Numbered from the stretch's first letter, positions 1 through 14,388 are shown. The stretch: DNA of 64,000 nt from Blastomussa wellsi (GCA_947652115.1 OX393564.1:14336902-14400901), one strand, 5' to 3'. The notes: generated from the letters alone by a model not told the origin. Numbers and translations: made by a program.

Positions 1-803
1 GCAATAATCATAAATTAACCAATCAGCAAAGCTGTAATATCTTTTGACCAATTGGAGCGAGGATTAGTTTACCGGGTAGAGTAGTTCAGATACCGAAGGA
101 CAAAAATTTGTGCACGGTTTGGTCAGCCTGGTTGGGGTTTGCATGGAATTCTTGGGGATTCTTAATAGGTTAGTAACTTAGTTTTTCTTCAGGAACATTT
201 ACCTGTTATAATTTTGTTTTGTTTGATATTTAGAAATAGATCGATAGATTTCGTTGCAGTCGATTTTTGTGTTTGACAACTTATTGACTGTTAGCTAATA
301 GTGGTCAATGGTGATGTTGACAAAATACTTGCCCGCTTTTATTCGAGAACATTTGATCTCTGAAACTTCCATACACTGGCTGGCTTCTTAACGCTAAACA
401 AACAAGCAAACTCTGAGTATATTTGCAGTATTCGTCACCTCACTTAAGCTTACTAATTCTTATTCAATGGAAAATGCTCTTAAAGTAAACAGGTTTCTTT
501 GTTAAAAACACCACGTTCAAATGAAGTTTGCTTGCACATAAAAAAATTCACTCAGCTTATTATGATCGATACAACATGAGTAACAAGCGAATTTTCCTAA
601 TGCGTTCATAACTATGATGCGTTCAACTCAGTAACGTGCAGCTTCATTAAGTGACTAATTATTTAATGAAGGCATCTCTTTTATATTGGCTTCTGAAAGC
701 TCTCTGAACAGTTTCCAAAACGCCATTTGGCTTTAATACGTACAAGATTACTCCTTGCAGTTTACATGTTTAAATTTTTTGCTTAAACCTATGACTGGCA
801 TGG
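1..803. other. No gene recognised
   Basis: AT-rich sequence with no convincing exon, RNA gene or repeat end that I can support. It may be intergenic DNA or 3' flank of the minus-strand gene that ends at 3045. Confidence 0.4.
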
Positions 804-1146
804 GAGGCGCAGTGGCCTAATGGTTAGTGGGCTCGTCTCTGGATCGAGTGGTTCGGGTTCGAGACCTGGCTGGGGACATTGTGTTGTGCTCTTGGGCAAG
901 ACACTTTACTCTCACAGTGCCTCTCTCCACCAAGGTGGACTAGCATCCCATCCAGGGGTGAGTAGAAATACTCCTAGTCGCTTGGGCAAGACACTTTACT
1001 CTCACAGTGCCTCTCTCCACCAAGGTGGACTAGCATCCCATCCAGGGGGGAGTAGAAATACTCCTAGTCGCTTCATGCCACGGAAACCGGAGATAAGCGC
1101 CGGCCTGATGAGCCACTTAGGCTCGAATGCAGACTTTACCTTTTAC
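804..1146 (+). mobile_element. tRNA-derived SINE with internal 90 bp tandem duplication
   Basis: The head looks like a tRNA, with an A-box-like stretch near 811-828 (TGGCCTAATGGTTAG) and a B-box near 854-864 (GGTTCGAGACC). The body says 'CTTGGGCAAGACACTTTACT', which is shared with other SINE copies in this window at 32.2 kb, 36.3 kb (minus) and 53.5 kb (minus). Bases 891-980 are repeated almost exactly at 981-1070, with one obvious mismatch, so the body is duplicated in tandem. The open reading frame across it is incidental. Confidence 0.8.
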
Positions 1147-3044
1147 CTATGACTGGCAGATCCCTTTTCCATTGTGAATAACAAATCCAGTGTAAACAGA
1201 ACTTCAAAAAGAATACTATTCTTTATTTACAAACATATTTACAAGCACATATATGTACAACAACATCTTATATAGGCTCTATTTTGTCCGTCACTCTTTT
1301 TTATGCCAATCTAATATATTCCTTTTTGTATGCCAAATAGGTCTGTAAATGTTTAGAGGAATCCTGAATTCTTGAACCTCCAATTGAAATGAAATCTGGT
1401 TAGGGAAATTTGGAGTTCTAGAAATTGTGGATGAAATTGCAGTGTTAGACTGAGTAAAGCATATCTAAAGGATATGACTTCTGGTACGGGTTGTCGGGAT
1501 GTTTGAGAAAAGTCAGGATTCCACTGTTTTTATATCATTATCTACCTTCATGTATTACACTTAGGTCCATACTCCTTGCTATTACCAGGAATTTAAATAA
1601 AACAATGTGTAGTTCCAAAAAAATATCCATACTCCCCCCACAGAAGGGATTGGAAATAATTTCCTGGGAGTGGGGGGTTCTCAAATGGAAAAAATGTGAA
1701 GAAATGTGTAAAGCTTAATGGGAATTTTCAGAGGGGTGGGGGGGGGACTTGGGGAAAATCCCTTCCATGGGGAAGGTAGGATAATTTATGGAGCTAAACA
1801 ATTATTGACTCATAACAAAGAGTTAATGTTTGACTGACTTCAGATAACATATGATCTGATCCCCGAGAAATTTCAATTTCAATTTCATGTTACTGGTACA
1901 TTAAAACTACTTCCAAACATTAGCAAACTCAAATTCACTTAGTAGTACCAAACATTTCTCAGACATGAGATAATTAGTATTGATTGAGCCATAGGGGCCA
2001 TGGGAAAACAAACAATATGATATGGGAAACCTAATGTGGACATCCTATAACGTAACATTTATTTTTGTATCCAAAATAAATTGAACTATAGAGAGAACAA
2101 CTTTCTATTTTGCCTCTAAATATCAAATATATGTTTATATCCATAGGATAGATGTATGCCACAACACACCAAATTAGCATACTGTTGTATCAATGTTCAT
2201 TATTTTTCTGCTGAACTGTTGCATAAAATTGTTATGGTTTGCATTAAATATGTACACTTACATGTATAAACAAATGACAGCAGTAGAATTTTTTTCAACC
2301 TTATAATAATAATAATTGTAATTAATGTTATTGTGATTATTGAGGGCTTCTTTGTAACAAAGAATTTTGCAACACAGCTTAGGCTATATGCACTCTGGAT
2401 ATTATGGCCTCTTTGAAATTTCAACATCAAATTTACCAGGATATACTATATATCACACTAACACCAATATCTTTGCATACACTGTAATTTGGGTACCAAT
2501 AACTGGTCAGAACATCCTGTTTTATGATCAAAATTTGTCTCTCTACCAAAATATTGCCAGGAAAATAAGTGTGACCTTTACAACAATTTGGTTGAATATT
2601 TATTCACTAAAATTTGTTTCACTATTCAACTGTGCAAACTTTATACCAGTGTGCTCTCCTAGACACTTCTTGCTATCACTTGATGCAGACATTTTAGCAC
2701 TATCTTGTTCCTCACAAGAGATTTGCTTACACTTGTGGTTAGACAAAAAACAGGGCTCTCATAGATAGGAAGAGGTGACTGGTAAAATGTGCCTCCATTA
2801 TGCTCATTTCCTTTTGCAGATTTTTGTCAACATTGCAGCAATTAAATTGCACCTTCACACTATAAACTATAGAAAACCCTGCAGTAACACCTCTACAAGC
2901 ATCTGTCATCAGTAAACATAATATCTCATATTTTAGTGATCAGTACCTAATCTCACTCTGAGTCACATACTGAGCTGTAAGGCTAGCACGTGCAGCCAAA
3001 AATGATCAATTCCTCTCAAATTCTCCACCATTTTTTGTCAGCTT
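1147..3044. other. Probable 3' flank or 3' UTR of the minus-strand gene; no gene seen
   Basis: AT-rich DNA downstream of the stop codon at 3045. A possible minus-strand polyadenylation signal (AATAAA, read as TTTATT on the plus strand) lies near 2597. Scattered short frames have no recognisable protein. Confidence 0.3.
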
Positions 3045-6000
3045 CTAAAAGTGAGCAACAATTTCAGATAACATCTGAGAGTAGTTCTGCTCCACATTCA
3101 GGGAAGGCAGTGTTACTGATTTGTCACCTTCATGAATTGACACACAAGAGAGTGACGTGTTAGCTCCTGTAGTCTGCTTGTTGGTGTTTTCAAGTGAAAG
3201 CTGAGGAAACATCTTTTCTGCCAGGCTGTCCATCATGCAGGGGTCCTCTTCCAACTTTGGCAACTGCATTGGGGTTAAATCTGACTGCACTCTTCTTGGT
3301 CTACAAGAAAAAGATGGTTTACATGTAAATTAAATACATGTTCTCATTTTAATAGTTAATTTATCATGGTTGACATACCGGTATTTAAGATAGGGATTGA
3401 TGCAGTTTGCTTCTTGGCATCACCCACAATTTAAGTATCAAATTACACAATCTCAACTACAGCTATTATGCTGATACATATAACACTGCTCCCGTAAATA
3501 ATTGATCACATCTAAATTATTGGCTGACCGCATCTAGCAATATTGTTTATCCCAAGTTGTATAGTTAGCTGAACAGTTAAAAATGAATTCTTTGTTACAT
3601 AGATACATATACACAAGATATAAAACTGAACATTTTCAGTGTATCATCAAAATGAGGCTGATGATTCTTTTTTCTCAGATTAATTGTACTTGTGAAATAT
3701 CAGACTTATTCTTATTTTCACCCCTGTCACCAGAACTTCCATTGATCTGTTCACCCCTAAAAACTTTTTCTCATTCAACTTCCTACACCCAAGTGCTGAA
3801 TTTATTACTAGAAACTAAATTAATTTACTGGAACTAAAAATACTTGAGATAATTATTAAGTTATTTTTAAGTTGAGAGAATTGTCAAAACCAGTTTACTA
3901 AAATAATAAAATTTTAAACTTTCTTCGTATTGTGACTACAGCAGCTAAGTGAGCTATTTGTGACGGCAGAACTTTGCCGAGGTTAATAAAAATACAGATG
4001 CAGTCAGTGTGTCAACATATCCAAAATAATTATGTTAAGTATCAAACTGCTTTGTTCTATGGTGAACTCATTCCTATGAATCCTTGTAATTTAAAGCAAT
4101 ATCAAGAAATTGTCTTCAGTTTTTACAACTGTGTGGAGGACCTATTTTTGGTTTTTTAAAACTGAATGTTCAATATGCTTATTTTGGTTATACCGCTAAA
4201 AGAGAGTAAAAGGGTCTTAAGTTATGCCTTAGCTAGTGAATGAGTGTTCAGTTCCTATCCTTGCCATTTTAGGGCATACAGTAGAGTGCAGAAGCAATTT
4301 TCTTACTGAGAAGCAAATATCTTTACATTTAAACTGACTCATTCTTGGTCCAGTATCAACAAGACAATGAGGCTTTATGATACACATCCTAATAAACACT
4401 GTCTCAAAATTCTGAGTGGAATTAATTAAATTGAAAGTAGTACATGATATGGTTTTGACTTAAGGATTGAGTGACAATATGGAGGAAATTGCGAGACACT
4501 CTTTTTCATTTGGCCGCCTTGAAAAACAAAATTCATTGACTAGTTCCAACTAGTTACCAAGTGAAAGCTTATTCATGTATGGTTAACAATGCGACAAACA
4601 TGCATAACTTGACAGTTGAATATGAACTGCTCTTGAAACTTGAAGCAGTCGGCTTATGTGAACCATTGTAATGTATTTGTACAGTACATGCTGATGTGAA
4701 AATGTGCACAGCCTCGTTTTTCAATGCTTAAGTGGAAGTGGTGATATTTATTTAGCATTTTCTCTTAGCTACTATATTTGCCAGTGGAGTGCATGTGCCT
4801 ATACATGGCACTGATTGAAACTTTACCATGTACCTAACAATAGAGAGTTAAATGCAGCAACAAGATTAAACACCAGCTTGACCAAAATGGAATTTCTATT
4901 AACAAAAACATGGCTTTCCTGTCATTACAATACAGTAATTCGGATGTGTTGACATTCAGATCAAGATCACAATTAGTAGGCATTGTACAAAGGAATTTGG
5001 TATGAGCCAAACGAGAACAAGAACGCTGCCAGTCAATGCAATCAATGTGCAAGATTTATGAATCTCTTTTGTCAAGGCTTCATGCATCAAAACTTTGATT
5101 TGTGTAACATTAGCCAAAAGAACAACTCTAAGATTTTCCAATTTTTAAACATGTTTTGAAAGAATTACCTCCACTTAATGCAAATTACTCACATCATGAT
5201 GAAAAGTTTGCTGCATTGTTTGCAAGATATTTTCAATGAAGACCTCAAATATCTGTTTTCAATAAAACTTCATTTAGGTACTTTCATGTCCAAAAATATT
5301 ATTTGTGTTTGTTCCAAAGAAAAACCCTACATGACCACAGCAAGGGTGTGAGTGTGACATGTATTGCATCCTTGAATGAGGGTGTGGTTGCCTGTAGAAT
5401 GTGATCTTATTCATAGTAACAGCTGAAATAAGTGGGTGGTCAATGACTCCTTTGTTTGAAGTTGGCTAACATATCGTATCTTAAAGTTCAATTGCTGTAA
5501 TGCAATTTCCCTACTTTGGTCAGGACATCACAATTTGATACTTTCTTAATAGTGGATGACATCTATCATTAAAAGCTGTTTTAAGGCAAGCAAGACATGA
5601 AAATGCAGTGCCTGTTAACTGTAGAAACTTCAGTGGATTTCTAGTGGTCAAATTTTGACAGTGGGATGCTTTCACTAACTCAACAAACTGACTGTACAAT
5701 AAGTTTGAATCCTCACCTTCCTCTACGGATCACAAATTTCTTGGTCTTGTCCTCTTCTACAGTCTCAAATAATTTTAAAAGCTGTTCTGGTGGAGAGGTA
5801 ATCACCAACTTAGGCTCTTTTGGAGGTCGAGGCAAATATTTCTCTTCTGGAGGAGTCACTGGCCTAACGTTGCTAACATCATAACTTGTGTTGTTGGCAT
5901 TATGAAATAATGGTGGTAATGATGATAGCGTCCCTTCTGTGCTCATTGAGCTATTCTGGATGTTCTTTGGCTCTTGCCAGAATGACTGAGGCAATGCTCT

Positions 6001-9000
6001 CATTCTCATTGGAAGGGGACCTGTCAGTAAAAATGAAACACAATCTTAGTTTTTTTTATTAACACATACCCTGATTAATAAGATGCTTCCCACTTTAAAA
6101 TGTTGACCACAAATTCCTCTTGGCAGGATCTATATTTTAGTGAAGTGGCAATCAAGAAACCTTATCTTTGGAAAGGTGCCAAAATAGACTCTCAGTTCAA
6201 CCTCAAACATAGAAATTGTAAAAAAGGTAAGGCTTAAGAAAAGAACGAGTTCACGAAAGTAAGTTAGCAGGTAATAGTTGATTGGCTTTGTTGACTGATA
6301 ATTGATGTACATGTACTGTGCCAAACCCACACAAATTAAAATTATACCTCTTGTGAGTGGGAGTCTCAAGAGTTGTGTAAATATCTATCAGTTCTAGCAG
6401 CATCTGCTAAAGGCTCCTTGAAAGCACTTGTTTTCAAATTTGATGCCCTATCAGCAGTTGTGATATTGAACAATTTACCAGCGTTCTATTTTTAAGTTGT
6501 CTAGTATGCTCCCAATTTCAACTAAAGAGAGAATATACTTTTTTTGCTTGATCTTTTATCACATTACATTTGTACAATTTAACAGCTCATCTACTGCTTA
6601 TTTCTAATTAAAAATTCTATTTTTCTGTGTGCATAAAATGTGCCAATCAAGTTGGATTGAATTCACATAACAGGCATCATAAGTAGCACATTTTGCCAGC
6701 TGTTAAACAGTTATATTCCATTGTAGCTTATCGGCAAGCCCAGTAGAGTTAATATTATATACCCATATTAACACCGAAGCACATCTAGCCAGACTGTCTG
6801 GCTTACTATTGTCCTGCTAAACCACACCTGAGATCCATTACCCAAAGATTTTTGTTACTGAATATGCATCTATGCATCTCACCCGATTTGTTCAATAATT
6901 TACAATCTTAAAAAGTTAGAGAATTGAGGCCAAAACATATTTGGGGCACAAAACATTATTGTTTTTCACTTATAGCTTGCACAATAATTTACCCTAAAAA
7001 CTAGATAACTAGAACTCTTAGTAGTAGATCGTTTTTGTAGATCATAACTTTAGATAAAAAATTCATTGACTCCTCATATATTTAATATTTAATCTTAACT
7101 TAACCATCAACAGCTGTAATATGAGGCCTTTTTAAAGCAACTCTCAAGAAAATAGAACTTAGGAAAATAGGAAATATAATTTTAAGTACCATTTACATGT
7201 AATGAAATGAAATCCATTTGAATGGTTTTCAAATACGATTGGTTTATATTTGTATCTTTTTCAGTGGTAACCAGTAATTTGTTAAGGAAAGGGAAATAGG
7301 TTAACATGGCAGTCTTAAGGCTAACTGTGAAATGTTACAGAGATTTGTGTTAACCGATACTAAAGTTGGCTTGTATAATAATACGTGTAATAGCATTCCA
7401 AGTTTGGCAAAATCTTTAAACACAACAATATTAAAGGTTCCAAGCATTCGGATTAATTCCATAGTTCGGAATTAATCACACAAGATACAAAAATTGCTTT
7501 GGATAAAAAGTTTCTGTGTTGTTTCTATTGAGATCGAAACCTGATTTCACAAGTTTCGCGGAAAATGTTGGCTGCAATATTGCATCTGTCATCCATCAAG
7601 TTGATTGTTAGCAGTGACCTGACATCAAGGGAAGAGAAATGACTCGTAAATGCACTTGCTTTTCTATGGGGGCCATTTATCAGTTATAGAGATTGACAAG
7701 TAAATGCCCAATTAATCACCCCCAGCTGCAGAAGTGTTCATACAACTTCTGACTTGTTCAACAAGCCAGCGCTATTCCAGCATGCATCTTAGCATGCACT
7801 CTGCATATGCCCATCAGAAATTTGTTTGAACTCTGATAAAAAGTGACCTTTTGGTGCCACAAATCGCTTTTCATATTTGAAAACCTTTGTCAATCTGCAC
7901 CGGAAAAAATAGATGGTACAACCTGTCTATGGTGAATGTTGTTCTTTGGAGTTGCAAGATAGTGAACAGGCGTATTATTTACGTAACTTTTGACTCGTTG
8001 AATTGTAATTCTTCAAAACCAAAAAAAAGATTTTAATAAAAGAATACCTCTTCTTTTGTATTGATATAGTCGTCATGAATACAAGACCTGTAACTTAGCC
8101 ACAATTAACCGGGCTCCTAAGTAATTAGTTTCTTAAAATTTACATACTTCATAGACACTGTCGCACTGGATTTCGCCGATTTATTTAGCGCTGGATGAAC
8201 ATTAAGACAAAGTCGTCGGGGCTGATATTATTACCAACTAAGTGAAGCTGTTCATACGAACTTGAGCATACAGTAGATATCACATAAAGTTGTATATATA
8301 TCATCTGTCCGCTTTCATCTATTCAAAGCGTTAAGTGGTTCAACACCTACTGCGATGGTCGGGCCAACTTTATACACTTGTTTCTTCGTATATTGCTCCC
8401 CGTTCAATTCGTAATCTCTAACACTGGAAATCTCATTGCTGTGTCGCATCGCAGTGTATACATAAAATTCATGGTTAAACGTTGAAATTGAGCACGATTT
8501 CTGGGTGATTTTTTCATCGTATTCGCGATTTGCATGACAAGCACTGGTTCTGCTTCGGTCACGAGATGTTTTAATGGCTCTTCGACATGCTTAAAACTGA
8601 TTTTGCATGTCCAATGCGGGAAATCTCGAAGAAAGTATTAAGGTATATTGCTTTGAGTGCAAACGGTCCTTATGTCAAATGATCCTTAATGCGAAGGAAT
8701 TATTTTACTGTGGTGGAAACTTTATAGTATGCTCATTTGGTTTCTGCTCGCCTGAGGATTCTGAAACCAATGAAGCTTGAAAGCGTTTCGCTCTAAGAAA
8801 TAATCCCCGCAAATAACGCGCAAAATAACTCCGAACGATTGTGGCTATGTAGAGAGACACTTGGTCGATCAATGTACCGGCGGACAGATCAACATTTGTA
8901 TGAACGTCTGTTCGCTGGCCTACGACACTGTGGAAGTGAAATGTTTATATAAAACAAAGAGCCACAAGTAAATACGAAAACAATATATAAAGCGATTTTC

Positions 9001-9912
9001 ATGAAAAATATGTTTGTTAGGTAAACTATGAACGACATAGAATAGGCGCTCTGGTCGCATACTTGTCTTTGAAATCACTAGCAGTTGAATGCCGGTGTTC
9101 AAATCCTAATAGACTCCAGCTACCGCAAGGACAGTTACTTACCCGGCATTAAAAAGAATTCCCAAAGCAGCAGCACGCAATAGTTCAAGTCACGTAGGCA
9201 CGTACTACTTTGATTTGTAATCTTAGTACAAGCCAACATCTCATATCGCACAAGAAGTCCGAATACAGTCCTAGTGTACGAGTACCTTGGGCTTGTTTCA
9301 AAATAAATGACATTCATAAAATTGCCTTGCCGAAGCCGGACCACTGTGTTGTCGTGATGATTGTAGCGGCATGGTCAAATTCGTTTATAGCCTTGTTAGT
9401 GTTAGATTATCGCACCACAACCACAAAATATCACCCACGAACCGATTATACGAAAAATAAATTGTAATTTAAGTGAAATCTTGGTCAAAACACCGCAATC
9501 TACCTAAGGAACACCTCATTTGACTACTAATCGAGCGAGCGAAAGCAACCTTGGTCTAGCTACTCTCAGCACTCCGTGGAGGCATCGTTAATATCACAAA
9601 CCTACCTCGCCTCGGTTTCAATCGAGCTTCAAGCTTATTGAAGTCCGGCGACGTTTCCCTTCGTTTCAGAGTAAGATTCCCAGCTTGGGAAAGTAAAAGT
9701 CTTTGTTTTCGACCCCGCTTAGATAGTTCCTTGGCCCCTGTTTCGCGGATTGGCTCTAATAACGCCGGAGCGGCGACCCTGTTTAGCGAGAGACTCTTGC
9801 CTCTTACAACTAGTGGAGGAGGCGATTGAGGGGAGGGAGGCCCGCACAGGCTCGGTGGAGACCTCCAGTTCAAAGTATCCTTGTGCTGAATTCGTTTCCT
9901 CAGAGGATCCAT
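3045..9912 (-). CDS. Three-exon gene for an unrecognised 288-residue proline-rich basic protein
   Basis: The function is unknown to me. Exons, in gene order, are 9606-9912, 5717-6020 and 3045-3300. Each junction has GT/AG borders and the phases agree (1, then 2), which gives 867 coding bases, 288 residues and a stop. The start is the ATG at 9912; the frame stays open upstream but without another ATG nearby. The N-terminal third is rich in Pro, Ser, Arg and Lys, including a PPSPQSPPP-like run and several basic clusters (KRGRKQR, LKPRRG). The middle has a proline-rich stretch (PPEEKYLPRPPKEPK) followed by an acidic/basic helix-like part. No signal peptide or membrane segment is visible. Its composition suggests a disordered nuclear protein, which is inference only. 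Intron 1 (6021-9605) and intron 2 (3301-5716) hold no recognisable gene. Confidence 0.7.
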
Positions 9913-10300
9913 TCTACAAGGAACTGCCAAGTCACTTCAATTACGCTTGCTGGTTAGAATACTGCAGTGGCAGTCGATAAGTAGCGGTGTTAGGTTTCCA
10001 GTTCAATTTAGCATAGAGTATTGTGCTCTTTCTTGAAATGCTTTTCTTTTGAAGATCCAACTAGTTGCCAGTTTATTCCCATTTGAAGCTAACATTAGAA
10101 AACTCTCTCAACGAGCTCGACACATCAAAAAAGATTCCCGCTCGAAGTCAGTCATTCGCCTCGCTTGTCGGTAACCATGTGTTTTCGCGCGTTACTAATA
10201 AACTCTGGGTTTGCCGGCGCAACGTGATTGGTCAATATTTACGTCACCGTATCCTCCTTCCATTGGTTTGCCTCACGTGTTACGGCCTTTGTTTCAATTG
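9913..10300 (-). promoter_or_regulatory. Likely promoter region of the 3.0-9.9 kb gene
   Basis: This region directly upstream of the start codon is less AT-rich and has more CpG than its surroundings. On the minus strand it carries two CCAAT boxes (ATTGG on the plus strand at 10227-10231 and 10262-10266), a CACGTG E-box at 10274-10279, and a nearby TACGTCA CRE-like site. No transcription start can be assigned from sequence alone. Confidence 0.4.
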
Positions 10301-13300
10301 TTGTCTATTGTTGTCAGGGATTCGGCTGGAAATTTCCTACACATTCCGCAAAGAATTTGCATACACTTCAGTTTAGTTCATGTCTAAAAATGGAAACATC
10401 GTCATCCTGTTTTCGGTTAATTATGTTGCTGAAAAACAAAAGTGTTTGATGTCCTGCAAACAGAACAGATTCTTCGCGAAAACAGTGTTAAGTAAGCCGG
10501 CTATGTTAAGTGCTTTCTTAAACATAAATAAACGACATGTCTACGTCAAGTTGGATAATGTAAATCCACTGAGCTAAGTTTATTTATGTTGATGTCTTGC
10601 AACGAGAAAACCCTTCACGACATTACTACGATTACCGCAATAGTGGTTTCAGGAAGATGGTACATTAGAAGACAAAGACAAACGAGAAACAATATTTGAA
10701 ACAGGGGTGCCGATGTAAATTTGACTAACTTTCTTATCTGAGAATATCACAACGAAAACAGAGTAGAAGATACCAATTACGGTAAAATTAAATGAAACGT
10801 ATGCCGCACCCGCTCTCCGGTGCCTAGAGACCCAAATAAACAAGTTGAGATTTATACGCGCCCGGTAATATTTATCTCAAGTGCGTGATGCCGGGTCGCG
10901 TGAGGTCGGGATATAACGTTTTTAGATTCAACAGGACACGTTTTAAAAAAAGCAAGCCTTCAGTTTGACGTCAATGTTCAATGCTGAATAGCAAAAACGC
11001 CTAGCATATGAAAAGTGTGATTGAAGGGGGCAGATTTTCGGTGCAATCTTGTTCTTCGTGTTGTAGTTGGGAACTAAAGAATGGCCAAGTGAAAAGCGCT
11101 CGCGACATGTAGATATGTAGACACAGTGAAATTGAAACTGATTATCTCATGTAAGAGAGCCGGGTAGCCTTCATTTAACACAAAATACCGAAAATAGCCG
11201 CAAACAACATTCTTCTCATGCCCAACCTTCTCACTACGGATCGTGGGCGTGCTTGTTTACTTGGTTTTCAGGGGGGGATACTTCTATAATTGATTTTATT
11301 TTTGTGCGATCGAAGCGCAGGGAGAACATGACGTTCCGCAAGCTGTAATATGAAAACAGGGCCTCTTCAATATCGTGATTGTCTAACTTACTGCTCTTGA
11401 TGCTAATGTGGTGTGACAGAGCAGATGATAGGCTAGGCCAGTCGTATGACCGTTCTGAAGCCCTTCATTTATCATGGCCAACCAGCCTAATTTCTATCTT
11501 CTCGTATATTTTGTTTTCCATTTAGTTGTTTTTTATTTACAGGCGGCCTCTAAATGTAGCAGGATTTGTCAGGTCAGACCACATCCAACTTCAGCCGATC
11601 ACAGGCACTCCCCCCGGACACAGATCAAGGCGAGGCGGAAACAAACCAAACCATTGACGCAACGTCTATAGTCGAACCCCGTAACATCCGTTTTATATCA
11701 CAACAACCCGGGATTGAAATAGCTGTTGGAATCCACGCTAATCATTGAAAAGTAGACTGCAAAACAAGTAAATGCGATAAGTTGCGATAAGTAGCCGTTT
11801 GTTTGGAGAGAAACGTTTTTTAATACATGTTTTTGGTGCCAAGACTGCGCGTGGTACCGCTATAAACTCTGGCTTAAGCTGATGATTGATTTCTAAATGT
11901 GTGCGTGTGCGAGTGTTTTTCTTTACTTGATTTAACTACACAAAAACAATAACGATCAGACAAAACCGAGACAGTTTTTTTGGGACATAATTTACAATTC
12001 AGTCAAAAGCAAAGACCTCTGGTCCATATTGTACAATTCTATTTTTCTGTTGGTAGCATCTGCATTGGTTGGTTACGCAGCAATTTGGCCAGAAACAGTA
12101 AAAATAATTCAGTTTGGACTAAAAAGATTTGTTAGACATTTTACGTGACTCAGTTTCAGAATAGAAAACCGGCGAAACAACTTTCATCTTCAAATGGTTT
12201 ACACCATTTTGTTTCTCGACTCCGAAAAAGAAACATTTTTCTTCAACATGTTGAAATAGTTCTAATCATTTATATCAGTATCCATGGCCAAGGTAAAACA
12301 AACTGTAACATAACACGGAAAAAAATCGCTATTGTTCTCGAGATGTAATTGTGCTCTCTGCGGTTCACATTGTTCCTGCTCTTCTTTGTTTGGCGCCCTT
12401 TTTCTTCCGTTCTAGTCGACACCATGACGCTTTTCCGTCATGTGGAGTTACCATGTTTTTCTCGTTTCCTTTTAACCCTGTAATGTGTAGAACTAATGGA
12501 TTTTTTGGCGGTTTTTGCAAGTTAATCGTGCGAGCGCGTGCGAAGTTATTCCTTCTTGCGTACTTCAACAGGTGATTCTTAGCACTGAAGCATATCTTGT
12601 GTTGACATCGAATAATGTGATAAAAATTTAGAATATGATATTATTGACATTCATTATTTTAGCCTCAGAAAATAAAAGCAGAGGTAAAACCAGGCGTGGC
12701 GTACAAAACCATTTGTCCGCTCTTTCCACTTTTGTGATTTCTTTCATCTCAACATGATAATTTTCGTTCTTCTTTATTTACTTTTAGTTAATGTTATATT
12801 TAGCCTGCGAAAATAGTCGGGTTTTCGCGGCTAGTTCTTTATCACCAGTTTTAGTTTTCTTCGACGGCGTGAAAAGCAGGCGAACGCACCAAAAAAAAAT
12901 CAACCATTTTTTTGGCAATTTTTTGCGAGCCGTAACGCGCTGAATGGGAACTGATCGGTGGAAAAAATGAGACTGATCGGAATGGTTTCAGTTTGTTTTA
13001 GCACGAAGCTTTGGATTGTTTGCTGAAAAAAATCCGATCGATTTTCTGCAATTCAATGATGTTTTAAAAACTTTAAGTAGTGTGCGTGCAGACGTCGTTT
13101 AATTTTTGCTACTTTCGTCTGCACGCACGCACGCATACCCGGCTTGTGTTGTCCTTTTCATTCCATATTGTATTACAGCTCGCGCACGGCTATTGAGGTC
13201 AAGTTGATGGCCCGCTCGTCAGATCAGACTGATTTATATAAATTCCTACAGAGCAATTTACCTTACATCTTTTATATGTGACCACCTTGACCACCTTATT

Positions 13301-14380
13301 GTTCATGAAATCACGTTAGTCTTAAATAAATATCAAATGTTTTCATTTTGTGTGTGTATTCCTTGAAAGCTTGTTGTTTTGGAAGTTAACGCCGGACTCA
13401 CGCCATAACGTAACATTTACGAGATTGTACAGTGTTTCTTTGAAAAGAAAAGGAAATCCTGCTTTAAATGCCGCTAACAACATTCTTCAGTGAGTAAGGT
13501 ATCTAGCATTCATGAGCTGCAGCATCTTTCTTTGTAATGCGTATTACAATAGGTCCACTGCCATTTTCCCGTCGATGTTTTGGTCGTAAGAATTTTCTCC
13601 AGAAATATTTCTAGACTGTAAGGTATCCGTGATGAAATGCTATACCCTCGTTGAAGAGCGTGACGTTAAGGAGCTCTTCAATCAGTCCACAGATGAATGA
13701 CCGATTAGAAAATTCCAAGAGTTTCTCGACGCTTTTGGCGGCTTTTCTGGAGGTCAAGTCCAAAATCACAACGTCGCCAAAAGTTCGGCAAAGCTGTGTT
13801 TTATTACGTTAGAGCCACGAGAAATTTAGTAAGGATAAATAAATCGAAAGACCCTTAAATTCCAATCCTCCAGGCTCCGATCCAATTAGATCGTAAGTGC
13901 AATGCCGTACGAAACTGGTGAAAATGTGTGCTATCTTTTGTCCGCCAACGAAGAACTGATTCGAAACTGTCTGCTGATTGTTGGTTTGCTTTCCCTTACA
14001 AATTTGAATCATTTGATATTACGTTTTCAACTTTCTCCAGATCTCTCCAGACTACAAGTTATTATTAAGACTAAAGAAATAAGTTCCATTACATTTTTTT
14101 TCTCTGGGGTTCGCTATCCGTCAACGAATTTGAAATAACTGGGATTAATAAGCTCTTCAACCTTCTCTCACGCAAAAGGTGTGATCTATGACCTATAAAC
14201 GCAAAAGTCCAGAAGTGTGTTTTTGGTCGCTTTAATTCACTGTGTGCAGTATTATTTTTACAAGCTTGTCGCACCACGTAATAAATGGTCTAAGTTTCTT
14301 CCTGCAGACTGAGAGGGATCTGGGAGGGAAAAGTCATGGAAAGCAAAAAGAAAAGACAACGTTCTCGGGCTATCTCCAGG
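10301..14380. other. Intergenic DNA, no gene recognised
   Basis: No frame in this stretch looks like a known protein, and I could not build spliced exons. One short perfect hairpin is visible at about 13082-13132 (GTGCGTGCAGACG paired with CGTCTGCACGCAC around a 20-base loop). The rest looks like unique AT-rich DNA. Confidence 0.4.
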
Positions 14381-14388
14381 CGGCACAT

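Noticed and set aside
820..1152. 110-codon open frame on the plus strand
   Set aside because: It lies wholly within a SINE and its internal duplication; the protein repeat is a by-product.
2367..2768. 133-codon plus-strand frame
   Set aside because: AT-rich composition, no recognisable protein, and it lies in the 3' flank of a minus-strand gene.
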